Shown here: piece by piece, positions 46,701 through 58,700 of the stretch
How positions within the stretch are numbered: the first letter of the stretch is position 1
Layout of the letters: every line of letters starts with the position of its first letter
Assembly: GCA_019096065.1 (NCBI GenBank)
Contig: JAGUCH010000006.1
Coordinates: forward strand, 268,001-332,000
Length of the DNA stretch: 64,000 bases
Origin: Paracyclopina nana
Lineage: Eukaryota; Arthropoda; Copepoda; Cyclopoida; Cyclopettidae
Reading direction: 5' to 3'
Translations under genes and position numbers: made by a program
The notes under the pieces: generated by a model
Databases searched by the model: none
What the model saw: only the letters and a program-made list of their open reading frames with translations
Told to the model about the DNA's origin: nothing

Positions 46701-49700
46701 GAGTATGTTATTTTGATGAGATACTAATGCAATATCAAAGACACATCCAAAAGTTACTTAAGAGTATTTGACAACGCATTTTAGAGAGAGCAATGATATA
46801 AACCTAATACATATTTACAAGATATCTATTATGCATGTATAAGGCATCTCTGAGACATTTAATAGACATTTAATAGTCATTTATGAGACATCTACACGAC
46901 ATTCAAAAATAAATATCTGAAACAATCTATGATATATTGATGAAGCATCCATGAGACAACAACATTTATTTAGACAACTGATGACAAAAAAATCAAATTA
47001 ATCCCATAAGTCCAACTCATACTTGCCTAATTTTTCCCTCATTCTGGGCATGACTGAATCTTGTTTGACATGAGCCCAAAGCAATCATTGATGTGATGAC
47101 TTGTTCTAATTATCTAAATTAGATGTATGTCATCTCCTACTGCATCTTATCTGCTACATTATAATTGACAGCTAGGAGCAAAAAGGTGATCTAAGTGAGG
47201 CCACACAACAGAAATTTGATCTTGGAGACGAGAAAAAAGAAAGAGCAGCTGTAATTTGGTCTGAAAAAAGGCTGTGGTGCTCTCCTCTAATGAACTTTCT
47301 GCTGACAACAAAGCATCAGGCCCAATAATCAATACATTTGATGAAAATCAGTCATTGGAAATTGTTTGATGAACAGCATGATCCAACTCTTTAATATCCG
47401 CAATAAATTACTTTTTTAAACCAAAGAAGAAATTGTTAAAAATGTTTTTTTTTTAACTTTGAAAAAAAATCTCAAGTAAGAAAATGATTTTCAGTTTGTA
47501 AAATGCTGTTTATCAATAAATGCTTTATAAAATGCTTTTTATCAGAAATGCTATTATAAGTATTATTAATTAATAAAATAATTCTTAATATAGAAAATGA
47601 TTTATAGTTAATCGCATGATTTGTAATTTAAATAGTATTTTTTTTAGAAAAACAAATTCTATTAAATAAAATAATTTTTAATAAAATAATGAGTTTCACT
47701 AAATATTCATTTCATTCAGAAAATGCTTTTTGCAAAGAAAATTATTATCAATGCAGAAAGTGGCTTATCAATTAGTCTAAAAATATTATGTCTCAATTAT
47801 TTCATTGAAAAAAATCATTAAAATTATTACATTAAAACATGTAGAAGGTGGCAAACAAAAAAGTACTTTTTCCATGTTTTATTGTTGTGTTAAACATGGC
47901 TTAAGGTCAAGGATCTTTGTTCTTGGTGTAGATTGTCTTTGCTCGTGAAAAATGGCGTGAGAAACTTTCGTGACTGAAGCTGCAAAAGCAATTCCTGGAA
48001 ACTGGGCCCAGCTAAGCTTCTGTGTACCACGAGAAAAAATTGAGAAGAGGAAACAATCCAAAAGTTGCCAAAGGAAGAGGAAGGGAGGACACAATCTCAT
48101 TACTGCAACCGTTCCCCTTTTTTTGGCCACTGCACTCAATGCTATTACCCCAATGTGAGCAGAAAAAATATGGAGTCATCCATTCACGAGATGAGAAAGT
48201 GAGTCTGTAAAAAGCCTTAAGTTAAGGGAAGTGGTGAATTAACTAGACTTAGTGGAAGTGTCACTGCCACTGAAAAGTGTTACTGACACTGAAAAGTGTT
48301 ACTGACACTGAAAAGAGTTACTGACACTGAAAAGTGTTACTGACACTGAAAAGTGTTACTGACACTTAAAAAATTTACTGACACTGCAAAAAGTGTTACT
48401 GACACTGAAAAGTGTTACTGACACTGAAAAGTGTTATTGACACTGAAAAGTGTTACTGACACTGAAAAGGGTTACTGACACTGAAAAGGGTTACAGACAC
48501 TGAAAAGGGTTACTGACACTGAAAAGGGTTAATGACACTGAAAAGTGTTACTGACACTGAAAAGTGCTACTGACACTGAAAAGTGTTACAGACACTTAAA
48601 AGTGCTACTAAAATTCAAAAGTGTAACTAAGATTTACAGGTGTTTCTGACGCTGAAAAGCGTTACTAGCACTGAAAAGTGTTACTGACACTGAAAAGAGT
48701 TACTGACACTGAAAAGTGCTTATGACACTGAAAATTGCCACTGACATCGACAGAGTTACTGACACAAAAAAGTGTCACAGAAAAACTGACACTGAAAAGT
48801 TTTGCTGACACTGAAATGTGACGCTGACACTGATATATGACGCTGACACTGAAATGTGACGCTGACACTGAAATGTGACGCTGACACTGAAATGTGACGC
48901 TGACACTGAAATGTGACGCTGACACTGAAATGTGACGCTGACACTGAAATGTGACGCAGACACTGAAATGTGACGCAGACACTGAAATGTGATGAATGAA
49001 AAAGAGTGACTGAATTGAAATACAGTCGCCTTAACTAGCTAAACTAGACATTATCAATGTATTTTAACTTTATAAAAGAATTGTAGGAAGTAATAAACAC
49101 AATTGATTAGAAAGCAATAATTCATATTTGAGAAGGCTTTCCTCCATCTTCAGTGCAGAAAAGGAACAAATCTGATATATAGCATATAGCAAATATGGCA
49201 AAGGGCAAAATCGAATTTTTATCAGAGATTGGAGAAATGCCAGTATCCAACAATCTGGTGTCAGTATTAGACAAACAGAGCGTGAAAATGGCCAATTTTG
49301 GAGCAGTGAAAGCATGGCAAATGGCTTAATGAACTGTGGGTGGGATCATTAATTAATTATCCCATTTAGCACCTGCAGTCAACAAAGGCAATAAAGCAAC
49401 AACAATAGGTATATTCTTTTTGACGTAGGTTCTAATTTAAGAGCGGATACAATGATAAATGAGTGGAAATTCTAAATTATTTCAAGATAACACCCAAAGA
49501 CACTTTCTGCGAAGAATTACCTCCCAATAAAATGTATTTTCAGCCAGTGAACTGTATTTCAGCAATTGAAATGTATTTCAGCCTCAGTATTGCATTTCAG
49601 CAAATGTAATGTATTTCAGCCATTGAAATGTATTTCCAGTCAAAAAATGTATTTCCAGTCAATAACATGTATTTTCAGTTAGATGAATGTATTCCTAGCT

Positions 49701-52700
49701 ACTGAAATGTATTTCTATTCAATAAAATGTAAGAATCCATGGACAAAAATGCATTTCTAAACATTAACATGTATTTCCCGTTCATAAAATGTATTTCCAG
49801 TCAACAAAATGTATTTCCGGTCAGTTGAATGTATTTTTATAGTTTAAAAAGTGTATTTCTTGGCGCTTTGTCATCCAAAAAATGCACATTAGGTTTTACA
49901 GTTGTATTTTCATTCAAGGTCATGGCTTTTTTATGATTAGCAGTGTTTCTTTGTAGTGATAAAAATGCAATTTATCTTCCAAAGTCCATCAGCAGTTGCC
50001 AGCTGGCAAAAGCATGTAATAATGGACTTGCATTAAATGTGATCATCATCACTTACAGATGCAGGCACATAGTAGAATACATAATACAGCTAAATATGCT
50101 ACACCTTAGTTGTTGTTGCTGTATTTCGGGCATCTTGTAAGCTCTTTTACAGGGAGGAAAAAAGCTGAGAGAGTAATTGACTTATGCTCAACTGACAACT
50201 GTCACATCTGGGGAAATTAGCTGTCACTAAAGTAAACATGCTTGAAAACAAACACCTCGTGGCCCCTGGCAAGCATTATCAGATTTTGTTTCAAGATTAG
50301 TATTGAACAACACAAATCTGTAATTTCCATGAAAAATACAGTAACTTTAAGTAATGCTTCAGTAACTTCAAAGAAGGTTTCGGTAATTTCAAGGAAGTTG
50401 ATGGTAACTTCAAGGAAGGTTACGGTAACCTCAAGGAAGGTTACGGTAACCTCAAGAAAGGTTACGGTAGCCTCAAGGAAGGTTACGGTAGCCTCAAGGA
50501 AGGTTACGGTAACCTCAAGGAAGGTTACGGTAACCTCAAGGAAGGTTACGGTAACCTCAAGGAAGGTTACGGTAACCTCAAGGAAGGTTACGGTAACCTC
50601 AAGGAAGGTTACGGTAACCTCAAGGAAGGTTACGGTAACCTCAAGGAAGGTTACGGTAACCTCAAGGAAGGTTAAGGTAACCTCAAGGATGGTTAAGGTA
50701 ACTTCTAGGAAGGTGACGGTAACCTCAAGGAAGGTTACGGTAACCTCAAGGAAGGTTAAGGTAACCTCAAGGATGGTTAAGGTAACTTCTAGGAAGGTGA
50801 CGGTAACTTCTAGGAAGGTGACGGTAACTTCTAGGAAGGTTACGGTAACTTCTAGGAAGGTTACAGTAACTTCTAGGAAGGTTACAGTAACTTCTAGGAA
50901 GGTTACAGTAACTTCTAGGAAGGTTACAGTAACTTCTAGGAAGGTTACAGTAACTTCTAGGAAGGTTACAGTAACTTCTAGGAAGGTTACAGTAACTTCT
51001 AGGAAGGTTACAGTAACTTCTAGGAAGGTTACAGTAACTTCTAGGAAGGTTACAGTAACTTCAAGGAAGGTTACAGTCACTTCTAGAAAGGTTACAGTCA
51101 CTTCTAGGAAGGTTACAGTAACTTTTGTGAAAATTACTATAACTTCTACGAAGGATTTAGTAACTTCAGCAAAAATTACAGAAACATCAACAAAAACTAC
51201 AGAAATAGTTATGAAAATCACAGTTACTTTTTATGAAAATTGTGGTAACTTTTACGAAAATTACAACAATACATGTCAGTAATTTCTCTAGAAAATTTCA
51301 ACGATGCAATAACTTCTTTGAAAATTCCACTAACTTCATATGTAGCCTCCCCACAAAAAAAAACTTAACTAACTTCCAAGAAAACCAAGAAAATTTAAAG
51401 TAGGATGTTTCAGTATCTAAGTAGCAAAGCGATTACTATATCCTCAGAGGCTTTGAACCAAAGTTTGCTTCACTTCAATGGAAGAAATGTCTGGTTGAAG
51501 AGGAGAGAGGGGCTGGTTAGGTCTTACCAGAGTGTGCAATTTGGTGAGCTCTTCTTTACAACAGTGAGTGTTGGCACTTGGGCCGGCAATGCGGCACTGC
51601 TGACAGTTTTGTCCACGGTTTTAGCGCCAATCTCAACTACGCGCTTTGCTCTTGAAAGGCAAAAGAAAGCAGGAGCCAACAGAGCTACTACTACTATCCC
51701 TACTTATATACATGTCTAGTAAGAAAACCCAGAGTTAAATTGGCATTAACATTCAAAGCGCACAGCCAAGTTATTTTAACTGGTTTTTCACTTGTACATT
51801 TGGACAAAATATCTGCCATAATATGCAGCTGAACACAGCATGAAACCACTGTTGCGCTCAGAAAATTGAAAAGCTTAATAAGGCGTAAACTTGCACGTAC
51901 ATGTGATAATTTGACAGCTTTTAAATGTATTACCTGCTTACGATGAGTTACCGCAAATTACACCAAAAGTATGTAGGCAAAAAGCAGACGTTAAAAGCAT
52001 TATTTAAGCTCATCTCGCATTGGCATTAAAGAAAGTAGCGTGATTTTTTTTAACGATGATTGCTTCGATTTGAGCAAAGGTCAAATCTTGAAAAATAAAC
52101 TGACCTTTAAAAAAAGCAGACTTCATGAACAAAAAGAAAGGGAGCCTGTTTCTTTTATAGCGAGACACAAAACAACAACAGCCAGTAATTGGACTCAAAA
52201 AGCTACAAAAGTTCCATGCACGCAAAGTTTGAAGTACTGAAAACAATCAATGTGGCAACACAGATTTTTGAAAGAAAAGTCTATAGGTTGATTCATGCAA
52301 AGTTAATTTCATATAAAGTTTTAGATAATACAAAAATACACATTACAATTTAAAGTTATAAGTCAACTTCAATTTGCGACAAAAAATCACATATTTTTAG
52401 CCAAACTACAGAAGCAAAATTACAGTTTTTAGCAAAATTACAGTTTTTAGCTAAACTGCATTTTTAGCAAAACTTCTGTTTTTAGCAAAATTACAGTTTT
52501 TAGTAAAATTACAGTTTAAGCAAAACTACAGTTTTTAGCAAAATGACAGTTTTCAACTAAACTACATTTTTTAACAAAACTTCTGTTTTTTTGCAAAACT
52601 ACAGTTTTTAGAAAAATTACAATTTCATATTGAAATTACAGTCTAGTACAACAGACTTACATTTTATCAGGCAATTTTAAACATATGCAGTTCAGTCAAG

Positions 52701-55700
52701 TAGGATTTGAGGGCCAAAATAGCAGATGATTATGAAAGCCATCTGGTTTTAAGTTGTACAAAAATCCCAGAAAGCTTCTTAAAATAGAGCAGACAATTTT
52801 CCTTCCTTAGATTGGTATTGGAAATCAAATGATCTTTTGGTGGTCAACAAGCCATGAAATCAATGAACAGCAACAGTCAGCAACCAAATTGCAACCTTTA
52901 TTTGCTTTCTCTCTTAGTTACTTGGAAAAGGCTTGTGCATGCATGGCCAACTTTTCCTAAGCAGGAAAAAGTTGCTATAGAAAATTATCCCCAACAGTTT
53001 TTATGCCACTAATTTTTACCATTACAGTGATATGGAAAAACCACTGATGCGAGCACAATTTGAGCTATTTGTGACTGAAGTGCCCGAAAATGAAGAGAAT
53101 TGGCTTTAATTTGGCCAAAAAATGACTAATGGCCAAAAATTACTTTAAGTGACGCAACTGACAGAAAATTGAATACAATCAGAAAAGTTGCTAAAATTGT
53201 ACAAAAAGTGACTAAAATTGAACACAATCAGAGAAATTGCTAAAATTGTACAAAAAGTGACTAAAATTGAGCAAAAAGTGAGTAAAATGGAAAAATTTGG
53301 CTAAAATGGAAAAATTTGGCCAAAATGGAAAAATTTGGCTAAAATGAAAAATTTTGGCTAAAATGAAAAATTTTGGCTAAAATTAAAAATTTTGGCTAAA
53401 ATGAAAAATTTTGGCTAGGATTGAAAAAGGCTAAAACTGAAATGTTAGGCTAAAATTAAAAAAATTGACTATTTATACAATTTGGCTAAGATTGAAAAAA
53501 TTAGCTGAAAAAAATTGGCTGAAATTGAAAAATTTGGCTAAAATTGAAAAAAATTGCTAAATCTGATAAAAATGTCTTAAATGCCTCAAATTGAAAAAAA
53601 AATAAAAGCTAAATAAGAGATATGATAAAGCTTCCAGGCTTTTTTTCCATGCTAAAGCTCGTTTGCTTGACACATTTTATGCTCCTTTTTGTGGGTGTGT
53701 CATACAAGTTGAGTTCAGCAGGGGCGGCTTTTTACCATCATTTTTCAGGCTCTGCGTGAAATAAAGAAAAATCCTCCCTTGAGCACATAAATCTGGATTG
53801 ATGAAAAGTTTTCGTTTTTAGGCCGAATTAAGGAAATGTAGCAGCTAGCTCACCCTCATAAATTATCAAGTAGGCAGAGAAAGAAAAAAGTATCTGAAAA
53901 AGCCCAATCCCAACTTGAAGCACATAATGTCGAAGAAGCTTTTCTTGCAAAAAGCAGAGTTACCAGACTCATTGTTTGCAGTACTTCAAACTTTGCGTGC
54001 ATGGAACTTTTGTAGCTTTTTGAGTCCAATTACAGGCTGTTGTTGTTATGTGTCTTGCTATAAAAGAAAAAGGCGCCCTTTCTTTTCGTTAATTAAACCT
54101 GCTTTTTTGAAGGTCAGTTTATTTTTCAAGATTTGATCTCTTCATCCAATTGTCGCTACCACCTTAAACTCATTATACGTTTTTAAGTATCAATACAAAA
54201 TTAACATTATGCATTAGCTTGAATATTTATCTTTAATGATATATTATGGTAAGATCGCTGTAAACAGGGTAATGCATTAAAAACTGCCGTACTTTCTCAT
54301 GAATCCCCAATTTAGCGCCTTACTTTGCTTACAAATTTTTTGAGCGCAATGATGGCCAAATGCTGCGTTCAGCTGCATAAAATGGCCCAGATTTTGCCCA
54401 AATGTCGGGGTGAAAATCAGATCAAATCGCTGCAAAGAGCGATTTGAATGCCTCAATTTGGCTGCAGAAAGCAAATTTTGGACACTTTGGCATGTTAAGT
54501 TAGGTTGACTGGATTTGCTACTGGCCCAGAAACCGAATTGAGCCCACTCAATGTTGTTGGTATGGAGCCGAGCTCATTGACTTGATTGTTCCCCTTCCAA
54601 TCTGGGAAATCACCGTGAACGACTTTTGCCGACACAAAAGACTTTCCCTCATGGCTGAATTGGCCTCTCTTAACCTCAGCTTCCCTATCTCGATAAAAAT
54701 TAATGGGACATCCAGGCAAAAAAGCCTTTTTTGGGCCACCTTCCACTTGGCTATTTCCTTTTCCCCATAATTTACTTCTTTTCATTCATTTTCCCTAATT
54801 TTTTTCTTTACATGATTTATCTCTTTTCACTTATTTCCTACATCCTTTTAATACTTAATTTAATATTAAAAAGAGTTAAAACTCTATTCTTATCCATATT
54901 TTCCCTTTCTACTCTTTTTCCTTTTTTCCTTTCATTTTTCTCTTATTTCTTTTTCTCTTACTTCATTCATTTTCCTTTTCTCTAATTTAATTTTTCTGTT
55001 ATTTCTTTTTTTCTGCATTTTTGCAAGCAGTGATAAACTTGTTGTCATTTCGCGAAAATGTATGCGAAATGAAGCCTTTTTACTTTTCCCCTGTGCACAA
55101 CTGGTTTCAGATGGTGGTAAAAGTGAGGCTGAAACTTGTTCTCTTTTGGGCTAGCGCGCAGCCACAAAAAAGAAGAAGTTGGTCTAATTGGCAGCCTAGT
55201 TATTGAGATACCAATGAATAAGAAATAAGAAACGTCAACAACTTTCCATCTACTGCAACTTTCCCGGATTTCTAGCTCTGAAAATGACCAAAATGGTGAA
55301 AGCAAGAAGAAAACTTGAAAGATAGCCGAGATAATTAACCTGAATTGGCAAAAAAATGCCCGAAATGCCACAAATAGCCCAAAATTGGGAATTACTTAAA
55401 TTACCTAAAATGGCCATTACTGTACCAAAATTGACCTAAAACAACAATAAATGGCCTAAAATAGCCACAAACGTTATATAACAAAAATGACACAAGATAA
55501 ACTTACTATAAAAATGACCTAATATGACCTAAAATCACATTTATTGGCCTAAAATGACAAATATTGGCCTAAAATGACAAATATTGACCTAAAATGACAA
55601 ATATTGACCTAAAATGACAAATATTGGCCTAAAATGACAAATATTGGCCTAAAATGACAAATATTGACCTAAAATGACAAATATTGACCTAAAATGACAA

Positions 55701-58700
55701 TAATTGATCCGAAATAACAAAAATTCCAAAAAATTACTTAAATATTATAAATAAAGACCTTAATAACAAAAAATAGCTAAAAATTACCCAAAAAGACCCA
55801 AATAACCACAAATAAGAAAAAATGACCTAATGTAACACAAATTGACCTAAACTAACCAAAAATAACTCAAAATAACCTAAAGATAACCAAAATTACGTTG
55901 GGTTATCAACAAATTGAATTATAATAGTTACAAAACCAAATAACCAAAAAAGTTGAAAAGTGTCATATTTAGAAATATTTAAGGACAAAGTGAAAATGTT
56001 ACCCTCTTTTTTGAATCTGCACTCTGTCTGGTGCTTAGCCATGGATTTGGTGGGTCCCCTATAATCGCATCCAGAGGCTGCAAATTGACAGGCGACAAGA
56101 GTGCCAGAGCAGCGGTAACGCAAATGATCGTCCAAATTGCCACGTTGAACTTCTTCCTCGCAAGAGTCAGCATTCGGACAGCTCACAGGCAGCTTGTCCA
56201 GTAGCCTGAAAAATAGAATTCACGAATGTCTTAGAAACATACCTAAATGACCATAATGAGTACCAATGTAAGATGACTTGAGTAAGAAGCTGTGCAAGTT
56301 GACTTAAGCATGTTAGCATAACTTAGGCAAGTTAGATTGACTTAAATAAGTTAGATTGACTTAAATAAGTTGGATTGACTTAAATAAGTTGGATTGACTT
56401 AAATAAGTTGGATTGACTTAAATAAGTTGGATTGACTTAAAAAAGTTGGATTGACTTAAATAAGTTGGATTGACTTAAATAAGTTGGATTGACTTAAATA
56501 AGTTGGATTGACTTAAATAAGTTGGATTGACTTAAATAAGTTGGATTGACTTAAATAAGTTGGATTGACTTAAATAAGTTGGATTGACTTAAATAAGTTG
56601 GATTGACTTAAATAATTTAGATTGACTTAAATAAGTTAGATTGACTTAAATAAGTTAGATTGACTTAAATAAGTTGGATTGACTTAAATAAGTTGGATTG
56701 ACCTTAATAAGTTAGATTGACCTTAATAAGTTAGATTGACCTTAATAAGTTAGATTGACCTTAATAAGTTAGATTGACCTTAATAAGTTAGATTGACCTT
56801 AATAAGTTAGATTGACCTTAATAAGTTAGATTGACCTTAATAAGTTGGCTTAACTTAGGCAAGTTAACTCGACTTAGGCAAGTTAACTCAACTTAGCCAA
56901 GTTAACTCCACTTAGGCAAATTAAGTCGACTAAAACAAGTTAACTCGACTGAAGCAAGTCAACTCAACTAATGCATTCTTACTTGGGTAAGCAAACTTAA
57001 CTTGAGCAAGTCAACTTAGCTTGAGCAAGTGAACTTAGCTTGAGCATGCGAACATAGCTTGAGCATGCGAACTTAGCTTGATCAAGTGAACTTAACTTGA
57101 GCAAGTGAACTTAACTTGAGCAAGTAAACTTAACTTGAGCAAGTGAACTTGACTTGAGCAAGTGAACTTGACTGAAGCAAGTTAACTCGACTGAATCAAG
57201 TTAACTCGACTGAAGCAAGTTAATCTAACTTCAGTAAGGTAACTTAAGAAAGGAGCAAGCTAACTTAAGCATGCAAATATGTTGCCTGCATAAAGTTGTT
57301 TTCCTGGTTGACTTATACGCGCCTTCTTCCAATAACTTAAACTCAACTCCTTACTTCATTAAGTTTGCCTAAGTTATTTCACTTTCTTAATGTTAACTTC
57401 ACTAGTTTTTCAAATTGTACTTTTGCATACTTCTCTTCACTCTTGTTCTTGTCACTAAGCATGCAACTTTTAATTGATTTCAATCACAAAATAAGTCATG
57501 TTTCTGGTCTATTTCGTGGCTGAAGCTAAAGTTAGTCAATGCATGTGATGACCTCATTTCCAAGAGTTTGGATTCTCAAGTGGGCAAAGTTTTGGGCATA
57601 GTTATATGGGGTTAATTCTACTTTCTCGGGTATTTCCCTGTTTTCCTCTTGAGTGATGAATGCTTACACTCCAAATGCGTTTGCTTCCATTCCCATTTAT
57701 CATTGAGGGGCCACAAATGAAAAAAAAAATGTTCCAAGTGTGTGTCATGTGGTAAAAGCTCAACTTGGATTTTTTTTAGTGCAAGTGGACTTTTTTACGT
57801 CTAATTTCTTAGTAATTTGGCTCAAATTATGTCATTTTTTAAGTTAAACATTTAAGGACATTTCATTTCAAGTCTTTAGTACTTTAGAGTATTGTGAATA
57901 AACAGCCAGCGTAAATAACGTGTAATTTAATTTAAGAAATATTCACAGTGTCCAACTTATTCATTTAATAGTGATGTTTTTCATTCATGAGTTGTGCTTT
58001 TTTGTCCCAAATGCCCCATTGTGCTGCCAAAAAAGTACTCTTATTTCTCAAAAGAAAATCAGGACTTTTCATCGGTTTTTTATTCCACAATTCCCACTGT
58101 GCTATTTCAGATTTAGTAATGAAATTCAATTATGCTCAAGTAATCCAGTTCATCTTAAAAGAATTCTACAGCCTTGGACACCTATTTTCTTTAAAGTAAA
58201 TTGCACTTATTTTTTCAGTGGTTAAGTGCACTAAAATAGCCTGACCCATTGAGGAGATAGTGAATATGACAAAAAATAAAGAATACTTACAAATTAAGGC
58301 TTTTTAAAGAAATTATTGTATATCGAAAGAATCACAACAAATTGCACTCTTATATTTACAAATGTAGCCAAATATCCTAAAAGGTCTATTAAATGCATAT
58401 TTAAGAAAACACATTTTAAAGGAAAAGGCTTCTCAGCTTAAATACGCAACAAAGTAAGTTACGCCTGTTTTAGGAAAATATTACAAATTGCAGCGCCATC
58501 TATGAATTGCAAGTGAAATTATGTAAATTCAAAGTGAATGCTTGCACTTCCAAATTTGTGAAATGTGATGCCACTCAACTTTGTTATGATTGCTTCGCAA
58601 ACTTTGTTAATACAAAAAGCCTTCATAGAGGCTCAGTCTCATTTCCTGATTTTACCAAAGAAAATAATGTTTAAAGCTGATTTTTCAGGCTCAACACCAA

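Larger units (their letters stand above)
45400..46950. repeat. gagacatctatga minisatellite, interrupted by an inverted-repeat element
   Basis: About 45405-45470 and 46485-46940 both consist of 12-15 bp copies of gagacatctatga with the same variants (tatgagacac, gagacatttatga). The two parts are separated by the element at 45478-46482. It is therefore one array split by an insertion. Confidence 0.8.
52081..54137. mobile_element. 2.06-kb element with 179-bp terminal inverted arms bearing outward promoter-like sequence
   Basis: Arm 52081-52259 is the inverted complement of 53959-54137, the same length and roughly 88% identical by eye. Each arm has CTATAAAAG pointing outward (complement of 52152-52160; 54058-54066). 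In the left arm an ATG (52126, minus) follows 32 bp after the TATA, then AAGTCTGC and a GT at 52104. In the right arm the ATG is changed to ATT. The interior holds two minisatellites (52.4-52.66 and 53.2-53.6 kb) and no coding frame. Confidence 0.7.

Noticed and set aside
47879..48158. Overlapping frames on both strands near 48 kb
   Set aside because: Short, mutually overlapping, no family resemblance and no exon signals inside the LNX intron.
50217..51282. VTVTSRK and VTVTFLE repeat proteins
   Set aside because: Opposite-strand frames of one 21-bp minisatellite inside an LNX intron. No splice or start support.
51405..51719. Plus-strand 104-residue frame
   Set aside because: It lies opposite a better splice-bounded minus-strand segment and has no recognisable family or start context.
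54495..54785. Minus-strand 96-residue frame as a gene or LNX exon
   Set aside because: The frame has no splice acceptor or donor at its ends, no recognised domain, and overlaps an equally long plus-strand frame.
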